DNA from: Marinifilum sp. D714
GTDB lineage: Bacteria > Bacteroidota > Bacteroidia > Bacteroidales > Marinifilaceae
NCBI RefSeq assembly: GCF_030851345.1
Contig: NZ_JALPNU010000021.1
Location: forward strand, 1 to 64,000
DNA: 64,000 nucleotides
Direction of reading: 5' to 3'
The notes beneath the pieces were generated by a model. The model saw only the letters and a list, made by a program, of their open reading frames with translations. It was not told where the DNA came from and searched no databases. Made by a program: the position numbers and the translations under genes. Positions 54,056 to 62,263 of the stretch are shown one piece after another; the stretch's first letter is position 1, and every line of letters starts with the position of its first letter.

Positions 54056-55453
54056 TTATTTACCGATACAAAAGTTTTTGAATATATTTCCCAGAACTTC
54101 ATCTGTTGAGATGTCACCAGTGATTTCACCAAGGAAATGAAGGCATTCACGGATGTCTTGTGCCAGGAAGTCGGTTGGGATCTGTGTTTGCAGTCCGTCA
54201 TTTACACGATCGATGCTGCCCAAGGCGTTTTTAAGGGCTTCAAAGTGGCGAATGTTGGTTACAATCACATCCTGCTCGTTTACCTTGCTCATGTTCACCG
54301 ATTTTAGCAGTTCGGCGGTAAGCGCATCGATATTTTGCTTCTGCTTGGCTGAAATGAACAACAATTTGTCTTCGGTTTGCATGCCAATTAAGTTTTTGGC
54401 AATCTCCTGAGGGTTTTCAATCAAATCAATCTTGTTAATACAAACCACAAGGTGCTGGGAATCGCGATCAATGGTTTTGTTCACGCTGGCAAGCGATTCG
54501 TTAATGCGATCCATATCGCGGTCGGCATCAACCAATAGCATTACAATTTGTGCCTGCTTCATTTTGCTGTAGGTACGCTCAATCCCCATGCTCTCGATAC
54601 GATCCTTGGTAGTTCTGATACCCGCTGTATCGATAAAACGGAAGGTAATTCCGCCCAAATTGATGGTGTCTTCAATCACATCGCGGGTTGTCCCCTCAAT
54701 ATCCGATACAATGGCTCTGTCTTCGTTCAAAAGGGCATTCAGCAGGGTAGATTTCCCAACATTGGTATTTCCTACAATGGCTACAGGAACTCCATTCTTA
54801 ATCACATTCCCCAGCTCGAAGGAATCCACCAATTTCTGAATCAGGCTTTGAATTTCGTTTACCAGATTGGTCAATTGTGTTCTGTCGGCAAATTCAACAT
54901 CTTCCTCGCTAAAATCAAGCTCCAGCTCAATTAAAGAGATGAAATTGAGCAATCGCTCACGCAAACCGGCAATCTCGCTCGAAAAGCCACCACGCATTTG
55001 CTGTAAGGCCACTTTATGGGCAGCAGCAGAGTTGGAAGCAATTAAATCGGCAACCGCCTCGGCCTGCGAAAGGTCCATTTTACCGTTTAGAAAGGCACGC
55101 TGGGTAAACTCACCCGGATTGGCTGTACGAGCTCCATTCTTGATTAAAGTCTGCAAAATGCGGTGCTGAATAAAAGGTGCACCATGACAAGCGATTTCAA
55201 CCGAATTTTCGCCGGTGTAAGAGTGTGGAGCTTTGAACAGGCTTACCAGCACTTCATCAATCACCTCACCTTCATCCTGAATGGTTCCAAAATGTACGGT
55301 GTTGGCTTTTTGTTCACTTATTTTTTTGCTTTTAACAGGCGTAAAAACTTTCTCGCAAATGTCGAGAGCATGTTCTCCCGAAAGGCGCACAATGGCAATG
55401 GCTCCATTACCCGGAGCAGTTGATATTGCGCATATGGTAGATTGATCGATCAT
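54056..55453 (-). CDS. mnmE: tRNA modification GTPase MnmE
   Basis: A 465-residue GTPase which, with MnmG, forms 5-carboxymethylaminomethyluridine at the wobble position of certain tRNAs. N-terminal tetrahydrofolate-binding domain (~1-120), helical domain split around the G domain, with G1 GNTNVGKST at 228-236, DTAG and NKID, and the invariant C-terminal CIGK. The ATG at 55453 (MIDQSTICAIST) fits the family start; an upstream in-frame start would add 11 residues. Confidence 0.96.
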   Translation of the reverse strand: MIDQSTICAISTAPGNGAIAIVRLSGEHALDICEKVFTPVKSKKISEQKANTVHFGTIQDEGEVIDEVLVSLFKAPHSYTGENSVEIACHGAPFIQHRILQTLIKNGARTANPGEFTQRAFLNGKMDLSQAEAVADLIASNSAAAHKVALQQMRGGFSSEIAGLRERLLNFISLIELELDFSEEDVEFADRTQLTNLVNEIQSLIQKLVDSFELGNVIKNGVPVAIVGNTNVGKSTLLNALLNEDRAIVSDIEGTTRDVIEDTINLGGITFRFIDTAGIRTTKDRIESMGIERTYSKMKQAQIVMLLVDADRDMDRINESLASVNKTIDRDSQHLVVCINKIDLIENPQEIAKNLIGMQTEDKLLFISAKQKQNIDALTAELLKSVNMSKVNEQDVIVTNIRHFEALKNALGSIDRVNDGLQTQIPTDFLAQDIRECLHFLGEITGDISTDEVLGNIFKNFCIGK

Positions 55454-55693
55454 AAACAAATCATTTAAATATTGAATACAGGCCATATTGCCCGTTCCAG
55501 ATTTAGAATCAACAAAGATAGTTGAGAATTATGAATTATAAATGCTGAATGATGAATTATCAATTGTGAATTTTAAAAATGGGATTTGGGATCTTGGGTT
55601 TTGAGATTTGATTTTCAAATATCCCTACATTTTGGTATTGCTAAAGCATCATATTTTCGATTGATTTGTGTAATTAATCTAAATAAGAACAGT

Positions 55694-56029
55694 ATGATAT
55701 ACAACAGAACGTCTAATGGCTGTTTATTTAAATGTGATTCCTGCCAGTCTATTCATATGGAATTCAATAATATGAACATCAATTTTTCGACCAAGGATAA
55801 ATATTATCAGTTTGCGGAATATCTTCACGATATTAATATTGCGGCGGTGGTAAAGCAGAATGCTCATTCCCCTTATCAAAGAAAAATTATAATTCCCATT
55901 GGGGGCGGTAGCTGTAATTTCATGTTGCATCCTGGTGAATTAGAGGATTTAAAAAGACTTTGTTTATTGCATCTCGATACAAATATCCTCAACATGTCGA
56001 AACTTGAGATCGATTTTAGTCTAAACTAA
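55694..56029 (+). CDS. Small conserved Bacteroidota protein (DUF6686-like)
   Basis: A 111-residue protein from ATG 55694; the frame is open upstream, but that part looks untranslated. It has an N-terminal CLFKCDSC, then HMEFNNMNINF and KIIIPIGGGSCNFMLHPGEL. The CxxC and strand-rich layout resemble DUF6686, which has no known function. Possibly metal-binding. Confidence 0.6.
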   Translation: MIYNRTSNGCLFKCDSCQSIHMEFNNMNINFSTKDKYYQFAEYLHDINIAAVVKQNAHSPYQRKIIIPIGGGSCNFMLHPGELEDLKRLCLLHLDTNILNMSKLEIDFSLN

Positions 56030-56075
56030 ATAAGTTTCCTACTTTTGCTTCTCATTTATTAAATACCTTAAATTA

Positions 56076-56426
56076 ATGAAGAACATTACAGGACGTTGGT
56101 CGTTTAACGAAGATTTTGGCTTTGGTACCGATGAAGGTTTTGCCGAATTTACCCAAGAAGGAAAGAAGATTACAGGAGTAGTAGTTTATACCGAACGAAT
56201 TGAAGGAGAAACTCCTTTTCGTGTTCAGCAAGATGTAGAAGGTAATTTCGATGGCACCAACTTTAGCGTAACTGGGACAAAAGTGGAGCTTTTGGATTGT
56301 GAAAAACAGTTTGAGTATCATTTGGATACCTGGGAAGGAGTCTTGAATTCTCAGAACCAAATTGTGGGTCACAGCTACGATCACCATGAGTGTTATGGTG
56401 TTTTTGTGATGAAGCCAATTGAGTAA
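56076..56426 (+). CDS. Small beta-rich protein of unknown function
   Basis: A 116-residue predicted cytoplasmic protein made of repeated beta strands (GRWSFNEDFGFGTDEGFAEF, GKKITGVVVYTERIEGETPF, WEGVLNSQNQIVGHSYD), reminiscent of a lipocalin-like barrel. It follows the DUF6686-like gene by 46 bp and may share its transcript. Confidence 0.6.
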   Translation: MKNITGRWSFNEDFGFGTDEGFAEFTQEGKKITGVVVYTERIEGETPFRVQQDVEGNFDGTNFSVTGTKVELLDCEKQFEYHLDTWEGVLNSQNQIVGHSYDHHECYGVFVMKPIE

Positions 56427-56531
56427 TTAAAGTGAAATTTTTTTTGTAAAAAATCTACGTTTGAAAATCAGGATGTTGTAGCTGAATCTTGCATTTTTAA
56501 AGGGATTGGTGAGATTTTTTATCGAAAAGAA

Positions 56532-56564
56532 TTTTGTGGGAAAAGAAAAAAACCTCATATTTGC
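56532..56564 (+). promoter_or_regulatory. Bacteroidota-type promoter of tRNA-Leu copy 1
   Basis: TTTTGTG at 56532-56538 as -33 element and CATATTTGC at 56556-56564 as -7 element, 17 bp apart. The second tRNA-Leu gene has the same elements at the same spacing (63755-63787). Confidence 0.65.
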
Positions 56565-56581
56565 ACCGCAATCAACGAAAC

Positions 56582-56663
56582 GCGGATGTGGCGTAATTGG
56601 TAGCCGCGCTAGACTTAGGATCTAGTGCCGAGAGGCGTGGGGGTTCGAGTCCCTTCATCCGCA
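56582..56663 (+). tRNA. tRNA-Leu (anticodon UAG), copy 1
   Basis: An 82-nt class II tRNA. Acceptor GCGGATG pairs with CATCCGC. The anticodon arm CTAGA-CTTAGGA-TCTAG gives anticodon TAG, reading CUA and other CUN leucine codons. The variable arm is GCC-GAGA-GGC, the T arm GGGGGTTCGAGTCCC. CCA is not encoded. Confidence 0.95.
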
Positions 56664-56668
56664 CAGAA

Positions 56669-56697
56669 AAGGATCAACGAAAGTTGGTCCTTTTTTT
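56669..56697 (+). terminator. Terminator of tRNA-Leu copy 1
   Basis: AAGGATCAAC-GAAA-GTTGGTCCTT (one T-G pair) followed by seven T, 6 bp after the tRNA. Confidence 0.88.
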
Positions 56698-56778
56698 ATA
56701 CCCATGATTTTGATGGGATGTTTTAAGCTTCTTTATTTACTGATGAGTGTGTAAGGAAAAAACCTTCAAATTGGTTTT

Positions 56779-56806
56779 GTAAATACGGCACTAATGCCGT
56801 ATTTAC
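56779..56806. repeat. Perfect palindrome
   Basis: GTAAATACGGCA-CTAA-TGCCGTATTTAC, 12-bp arms, without a T run. It lies in the 240-bp gap between tRNA-Leu and the VTT gene. Possibly a REP-like element or an operator. Confidence 0.5.
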
Positions 56807-56940
56807 GAAGAAGTCTTATATTTTAAAAGCAAACTTTTTCGATAACCCTAAATCCCCTAAAAGGGACTTTTGCTTGTACACTTTTTATAGTTTGCTGCTC
56901 ATTATTAATTGATAATTGTTCATTTCTTATTGTTCCCTGA

Positions 56941-57564
56941 TTAGCTCATTAATCTAAATATCGCGATAGCAAACAAGTAGAATCTTAAAAAGCGGAATAA
57001 GCCATAGAACAAGTACTTTTTAAAGCTAAATCTGATAATTCCGGAAGCAATGCTTACAATAGAGAAAGGAATTGGGAGTAATGCCCCTACAATAATTAGA
57101 AATCCTCCCCATTTTCGGATGTTTTGGATGTGTTTGCCAATTTTTACTTCAATCCAGTTCTTCAGGCTAGGGATGCGTAGCACCAATCGCCCAATGGCAT
57201 AGGAAACACAACCGCCCAAATAGGATAGAAGCGCCAATATCGATAGATATACAATAGGGCTAGGAAGGGTTTTAACCCACGCAATGAACAGTTCCGGAGG
57301 AATAAGACCCAGAAATGATTCGGAGACAAAGAATACACTTAACAGGCCAATGGTAGGCAAATCCTTAGTTGTTGTATAGAAAAGGTTCTCAAAATCGAGC
57401 ACATAGTATTCCAGAAAGAACAACAAACCTACAATCAGAAGTAGGGGTAAAATTGCCTTCTTTAAATTCGAAATGATAAAATTATAAAATCCGGTGTATG
57501 AATAGTATTGGTGTAAGAGCACAAGTCTTGGTTTACGGCTCTTCTTGCTTGATTGTAATTTCAT
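56941..57564 (-). CDS. VTT/DedA-type membrane protein
   Basis: A 207-residue inner-membrane protein with about five hydrophobic helices and the VTT/SNARE-associated pattern (FFVSESFLGLIPPELFIAW, then LGGCVSYAIGRLVL and GALLPIPFSIVSIASGIIRFSFKKYL). Proteins of this superfamily move or scramble lipids such as undecaprenyl phosphate or phospholipids. The ATG at 57564 is preferred. The exact lipid is unknown. Confidence 0.8.
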   Translation of the reverse strand: MKLQSSKKSRKPRLVLLHQYYSYTGFYNFIISNLKKAILPLLLIVGLLFFLEYYVLDFENLFYTTTKDLPTIGLLSVFFVSESFLGLIPPELFIAWVKTLPSPIVYLSILALLSYLGGCVSYAIGRLVLRIPSLKNWIEVKIGKHIQNIRKWGGFLIIVGALLPIPFSIVSIASGIIRFSFKKYLFYGLFRFLRFYLFAIAIFRLMS

Positions 57565-57674
57565 AAAACAACTATAATTCTCGCAGCAATGCAAGATTTA
57601 AAAATTAAACATGAACTACCTAACTCATTGAATGGATGAGCTACAAATGGTAATGGATAAGATAAAATATTGGT

Positions 57675-57968
57675 TTACAGCTGGGGTGGCGGCGTTGTCA
57701 ACTGAAAGATTTTGGTATCAGATATCTGACAATCTTGAAAATGCTCCTGTAGAATTAGGTTCGCGAAAAATGTATAATTACATTTCGAAAATTCATCTAT
57801 ATCTTCGCTGTCCATCTCTTCCAGATCGGAAGAAGTATCCTGTGAATCGGAATTATTCTCTACATTATGGGAAAGAGAAGTCTCCTGCTGAATGTCAATT
57901 GAATTCAGCATAGTAGCCAGTACCAGTAGTAAACTCACCAGCAAAACAAATATTGGTTTCTCTTTCAT
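57675..57968 (-). CDS. Small secreted or membrane-anchored acidic protein
   Basis: A 97-residue protein: a signal-like helix (MKEKPIFVLLVSLLLVLATML), then a very acidic linker (SDSQDTSSDLEEMDSEDIDEF), and a C-terminal Cys pair (SKCNYT ... FQDCQ) ending in QLTTPPPQL. The ATG at 57968 places the signal at the N-terminus. It is favoured over the overlapping plus-strand frame because of this ordered layout. Function unknown. Confidence 0.5.
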   Translation of the reverse strand: MKEKPIFVLLVSLLLVLATMLNSIDIQQETSLSHNVENNSDSQDTSSDLEEMDSEDIDEFSKCNYTFFANLILQEHFQDCQISDTKIFQLTTPPPQL

Positions 57969-58048
57969 TTTCGATAACATGATAGGCAAAAGTATTAAAA
58001 ATAGACACACAACAAACCTTATTGAAAAGAAAATTATGAAACTTTAAC

Positions 58049-58064
58049 AAGTAGGGAAAACCCC
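58049..58064 (+). promoter_or_regulatory. 16-bp motif upstream of the usp genes
   Basis: AAGTAGGGAAAACCCC, containing GGG-n4-CCC dyad symmetry, 71 bp before the usp start at 58136. The identical 16 bases occur at 62129-62144 upstream of nhaA. Candidate site for the NarL-type regulator encoded between them. Confidence 0.55.
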
Positions 58065-58135
58065 CATACGATTTAGGATTGCACCTGTTTTATTCCTTTG
58101 CACACTGCCATACTTTTGTATCAAAACAAAATGCT

Positions 58136-58942
58136 ATGGAGAACAGGAACAAAGATCACAACAGAATATTGATTCTGGCAGATTTCTCAGAAGGAAATCA
58201 GGCAGCAGTAGATTTTGCTATGAATTATCTTTCTACAGAGGATTCAAAGATATATTTTATTCAAACCTGGCAAAAACCCTCATACGGTGCATCAATGGTA
58301 AGGGATTTGGCTCCTATCTTAAAAGATATTTCTGATCGGGAATTGAAAGCTTTAAAATCAGATACAGTCAAGAATTATCATTTGGATGCTGCAGATATAG
58401 AGTTGTTATCGTACGAAGGTGAATTGACTGATTTTTTTAATACCGAAATGTATAAACAGTATTCATGGCAGGTAGTGTTTGCTTTAAATGATTTTTACAA
58501 CGATTTACAGCGCAATCCGAGGTTTAAAAATATCCTTACTTCGGTAAAACAACCTCTTTATGTGTTACAGAATTGTAAGTCAGCAGGAAGTGTAAAAAAT
58601 ATATGTATTAGCAATTCAAATTCAGAAAATTCTGAAGCAATACTTGGTCCATTACAAAAAATCTGTACGAATCAGAAATGTAATGTTCATGTTGGATTAG
58701 ACCTAAACGATATTTCGGTTCATGATAAAGCGAAGTTGGTGAAATTGTATTCATCTGCTTGCTACGATGCTACAATTAGGTTTGAGAATCTAACAAAAGA
58801 CCATAAGCCAGACCTAACCGTAGAGGATTGTATATTATGGATATACAATGAGAAGAAAACAGAATTCGAAGAGAAAAATCTTTTTAGCTATTTCGACAAA
58901 TGGTTTGTGAAGAGTAAGGGAATAACTGTTGGTAATTTTTAA
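58136..58942 (+). CDS. Universal-stress-protein-like protein
   Basis: A 268-residue protein starting MENRNKDHNRILILADFSEGNQAAVDFAMNYL, the alpha/beta entry of the USP fold. The second half is a degenerate repeat of the domain (KNICISNSNSENSEAILGPL). The usual ATP-binding G-2x-G-9x-G(S/T) motif is not evident, so it may sense rather than bind ATP. It is followed 11 bp later by a fuller USP gene. Confidence 0.7.
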   Translation: MENRNKDHNRILILADFSEGNQAAVDFAMNYLSTEDSKIYFIQTWQKPSYGASMVRDLAPILKDISDRELKALKSDTVKNYHLDAADIELLSYEGELTDFFNTEMYKQYSWQVVFALNDFYNDLQRNPRFKNILTSVKQPLYVLQNCKSAGSVKNICISNSNSENSEAILGPLQKICTNQKCNVHVGLDLNDISVHDKAKLVKLYSSACYDATIRFENLTKDHKPDLTVEDCILWIYNEKKTEFEEKNLFSYFDKWFVKSKGITVGNF

Positions 58943-58953
58943 AGGGGGTGAGG

Positions 58954-59892
58954 ATGAAAACAAATAGATTTAATCGGATATTGGTACCTGTGAGCTTGGC
59001 TGTTGAAAGTACTACAGCTTTTAAACAAGCATTGTATTTCAGGAAAAAGTTTGGAGCTGAAATCACTTTGTTGCATGTGGTTCAGAAGATGGGGGGCTTA
59101 TCTAATGTGTTTCAGCCTAATCTTAAAAACAGCCTTCAGGGAAGAGGGATGGTGCGCTTAATTCGTTTTGCTAAAATGCATTTCAGGGGAAGAATACCAG
59201 ACGATGTGAATCTTAGAGTGGAAGTGGGCAATCATGTCCAAACAATCAAAAATATAATCGATTCAGAGCCTTTCGATTTGGTCATTCTAAACAGAAGCAA
59301 TCGAATTGATGGCTTGTCGGAAAGATACAATAGCAATAGTGTGAATCAGATCATACGCGAGTCAAGATGCCCAATTATAAGTGTAAATGATAGATGGACG
59401 GGAAGTGGCATAAGAAGCATATTGGTTCCGGTTGATATCTCAAGGAAATCGAGAGATTTGGTGAACTGGTCGATAAAGCTGGGGACAGTATTCAATGCAA
59501 AAATCAAATTGCTGGCTGCATTAACGGTTAATATAGAACTTAAAAGAAGCTTGGCATATAAGAAAACCATAATTATGAAGCATCTTATCGAACGTGAAGG
59601 GGTACAGTGTTCGGTGGATATTGTGGAGAAGGAGAATCACGCCAGAAACGATGTTTTGATTGAAGGAGCAAGAAAAACATCGGCGGATATCCTATTGGTT
59701 CAAGGAACTCAGGAATTAATGTTTAGCAACTCGCCAAGCGAAAAGCTATTGAGTGATTTCTTGCAAAGTTCGAGCAGGCCAATTTTTAGTTTGGCGGTAA
59801 AAGACGAAGGATTTGTTTCCAGTTTGTTAATGATGAACAACAAACGGGTAGAACTCACGGATAGAATATCCAATAGAGTATTTAAGTGGTGA
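58954..59892 (+). CDS. Tandem universal stress protein
   Basis: A 312-residue protein of two USP domains: RFNRILVPVSLAVESTTAFKQALYF ... DLVILNRSN ... IIRESRCPIISV (~5-145) and IRSILVPVDISRKSRDLVNWSIKLG ... ADILLVQGTQE ... SRPIFSL (~150-285). USPs bind nucleotides and support survival under energy or oxidative stress. The ATG at 58954 is chosen because a strong AGGGGGTGAGG precedes it, a Shine-Dalgarno-like site unusual in this genome. Same operon as the previous gene. Confidence 0.88.
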   Translation: MKTNRFNRILVPVSLAVESTTAFKQALYFRKKFGAEITLLHVVQKMGGLSNVFQPNLKNSLQGRGMVRLIRFAKMHFRGRIPDDVNLRVEVGNHVQTIKNIIDSEPFDLVILNRSNRIDGLSERYNSNSVNQIIRESRCPIISVNDRWTGSGIRSILVPVDISRKSRDLVNWSIKLGTVFNAKIKLLAALTVNIELKRSLAYKKTIIMKHLIEREGVQCSVDIVEKENHARNDVLIEGARKTSADILLVQGTQELMFSNSPSEKLLSDFLQSSSRPIFSLAVKDEGFVSSLLMMNNKRVELTDRISNRVFKW

Positions 59893-59988
59893 TTACAAAT
59901 ATACAATTTACAAACCAACCAAGGCAGATCAGAAGAGAAAATCATAATTTATAATTGATTATTAGGGGATATACGAATGATTTTCTTC

Positions 59989-60048
59989 GGAAAGCTTCCA
60001 ATAGAATATTGAAATAATGGAACCATAGTTAGTTTTTGGAAGCTTTCC
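59989..60048. repeat. Long-loop inverted repeat H3
   Basis: GGAAAGCTTCCA (59989-60000) pairs perfectly with TGGAAGCTTTCC (60037-60048) across a 36-nt loop, in the gap between the usp operon and the sensor kinase. No T run, so a plain terminator is doubtful. Confidence 0.55.
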
Positions 60049-60154
60049 ATTCTGATCAGTTGGAAAAAATGTGGCGATTACTGCTAACCAATTATTCATT
60101 ACAATAAAATATTTAGTAGATTTGATTTAAATGTAACTCTGGATATTATTTTCA

Positions 60155-61408
60155 ATGAATAGAAGGTTTTTTGTAAAGCAAAAGATTGCCCTGATTTTAA
60201 TTGGTTTTAGTCTTGTGGCTATAGCTGCTATTTTATATGTTTTAGATCGTAGTTCTGATCTGGATAATGAGCATATTGCTTTGGTTGAGAATTCAGAAAA
60301 GATAGAAACCAAGGTGTATGATATTCGTATCAAGTATGGCGATTACCAGGAGGATGCAAATTCTGCATTATCCTTCGCTATCGATTCACTATTTACCAAA
60401 GTTTATCAGAATATCGAAAACATTCAAAATATTGCTTCCAGAAAGTTTGAATTTAACACAAGCGAGAATAGCAATTTCATGATCGCACTAATGGAAGTAA
60501 AGAGCACCATTCTTGATTTTGATTCAATAGTTAGAAATGATCAGGTTCCATCTCAAGATAAAAATCTCAAACAAAGTGTTAGTGCATTTGCCAAAACTTT
60601 CGCGGATTATGAGAAAGCCTTGCATCTTTACATTTATCAAACCAATCAAAAGTTTAAGCGAAATATCTTTATCCTACTCGCTTTTATCTTGATCCTTCTT
60701 TTAGGTAGTTTGTTTTTGGTGATTCGTTTAATGAATTCTTTAACCAATGCTCATTTGCAATTGGTGCGCAATACTATGACTGTTGAGCAGCGTGAAAGAA
60801 AAAGAATCGCAAGGGAACTGCATGATGGATTGGGTGCCTTACTATCAAGCATTGGCTTGTATGGCAAAATGTTGGGCAAAGAGTTAACAGAGAATAAAAC
60901 TTCTTTGGATAAGGTGCAGCAAATCAATCAGCTGTCTAAGCAAGCGCTTGTTACGGTATCTGAAGTGATTAATAACTTGAATCCTTCTGTTTTAAACAGG
61001 TACAATCTTCAGGAATCTTTGCAGCGTTTAGTAGATAAAATCAATAACCTTGATAATGTAGATGTTACTTTGCAGATGGACGAGTTTAAGGGTAAGCCTC
61101 TTCAAAGTACACAGGTTGTGATTTACAGAATATGTAGTGAATTGATAAATAACACCTTAAAGCATGCTAAGGCCACCGATATACAAATAAAATTATCCGG
61201 AGAAGGTATCTTGGTGCTACGCTACTCTGATAATGGTGTTGGCTTTGATTTTGATAGAATGAAAGCCAAAGATGGAAAAGGCATGGGCTTACAGAATATA
61301 ATTGAGCGAGTTGAATCCATTAATGGAAGCTATAATGTTCAAACTTCACAGAACAAAGGCTTTAAGATAAAAATTCAATTTACACTGAGTAAATCAAAAC
61401 AAAAATAG
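60155..61408 (+). CDS. Sensor histidine kinase, NarX/LiaS type
   Basis: A 417-residue membrane kinase: TM1 (~8-30), periplasmic helical sensor (~30-168), TM2 (~170-190), HisKA_3 dimerisation domain with RKRIARELHDGLGALL (His223 is the predicted phospho-site) and HATPase domain (NNTLKHA, DNGVGFD, GKGMGLQNI). It phosphorylates the response regulator encoded directly after its stop. The signal is unknown; neighbours suggest stress or ion balance. Confidence 0.92.
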   Translation: MNRRFFVKQKIALILIGFSLVAIAAILYVLDRSSDLDNEHIALVENSEKIETKVYDIRIKYGDYQEDANSALSFAIDSLFTKVYQNIENIQNIASRKFEFNTSENSNFMIALMEVKSTILDFDSIVRNDQVPSQDKNLKQSVSAFAKTFADYEKALHLYIYQTNQKFKRNIFILLAFILILLLGSLFLVIRLMNSLTNAHLQLVRNTMTVEQRERKRIARELHDGLGALLSSIGLYGKMLGKELTENKTSLDKVQQINQLSKQALVTVSEVINNLNPSVLNRYNLQESLQRLVDKINNLDNVDVTLQMDEFKGKPLQSTQVVIYRICSELINNTLKHAKATDIQIKLSGEGILVLRYSDNGVGFDFDRMKAKDGKGMGLQNIIERVESINGSYNVQTSQNKGFKIKIQFTLSKSKQK

Positions 61409-62062
61409 ATGGATAAAATAAAAGTAATATTAGTTGACGATCATAAGATATTTAGAGACGGATTTCGTATGCTTTTACAGTCTTTTTCGTTTGTGGAAGT
61501 TATTGCTGAAGCATCAAATGGAAATGAGTTTCTTTCATTGATTGAAGATCATTCGGCCGATATTATATTTATGGACATCAATATGCCACAACTAGATGGT
61601 GTAGAGGCTAGTCAAAAAGCTCTCGAAAAGTATCCTGATTTAAAAATTATAGCCTTAACCACATTTCTTGATGATGATTACCTGGAACAAATGCTGATGG
61701 CTGGGGTAGAAGGTTATATGCTGAAAAGTGCCGAAATAGAAGAGTTTGAAAAGGCAATTGTGAAGGTGTATGAAGGAGGAAATTACTTTTCTGATGAAAT
61801 TGTAAGTCTCTTGTCGGATAAACTCAATATGCTTCGCAAAAAGAGAAAAAAGAAAGATGATTTGCCTGAATTTACGGATAGAGAAAAAGAGGTATTGGAA
61901 TTGATTTGCAAAGGATATGGTAACAAGCAAATTGCAGAGGCAACATTTTTAAGTATAAAGACCATAGAGAAGCATAAAAGTAGTTTGTTCCAGAAAACAG
62001 GAACCTACAATACGGTTAATTTGGTGATTTATGCATTTAAGCACCAAATCATTAAATTTTAG
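61409..62062 (+). CDS. NarL/FixJ-family response regulator
   Basis: A 217-residue regulator: receiver domain (~4-120; acidic VDDHK and MDINMPQLDG, Asp56 predicted phospho-acceptor, conserved Thr and Lys) and LuxR-type HTH (~148-210, LTDREKEVLELICKGYGNKQIAEATFLSIKTIEKHKSSLF-like pattern in this region). It begins at the base after the kinase stop, so the two are translated together. Likely targets are the flanking usp and nhaA genes, which share a 16-bp upstream motif. Confidence 0.93.
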   Translation: MDKIKVILVDDHKIFRDGFRMLLQSFSFVEVIAEASNGNEFLSLIEDHSADIIFMDINMPQLDGVEASQKALEKYPDLKIIALTTFLDDDYLEQMLMAGVEGYMLKSAEIEEFEKAIVKVYEGGNYFSDEIVSLLSDKLNMLRKKRKKKDDLPEFTDREKEVLELICKGYGNKQIAEATFLSIKTIEKHKSSLFQKTGTYNTVNLVIYAFKHQIIKF

Positions 62063-62128
62063 ACTTTACTATGTTTTTTATTTAGAACAATTTTTTGTCT
62101 AAATTGTTATTCCTTCAGCTTAGATGCG

Positions 62129-62144
62129 AAGTAGGGAAAACCCC
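62129..62144 (+). promoter_or_regulatory. 16-bp motif upstream of nhaA
   Basis: AAGTAGGGAAAACCCC, identical to 58049-58064, 119 bp before nhaA and 66 bp after the response-regulator gene. Confidence 0.55.
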
Positions 62145-62263
62145 ATTGTACATCGCACTTCTGATTAATATTTTCGCAATATATTTGATTGGTTAACCAG
62201 ATGCTAACGTCATAGTTTTAGAGATAAAAACCACAGACTGTTAGCATTAAATTTTAGGGAAAG

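Noticed and set aside
57632-57913. Plus-strand frame opposite the small acidic protein
   Set aside because: The minus-strand frame has a signal peptide and ordered composition; this one does not.
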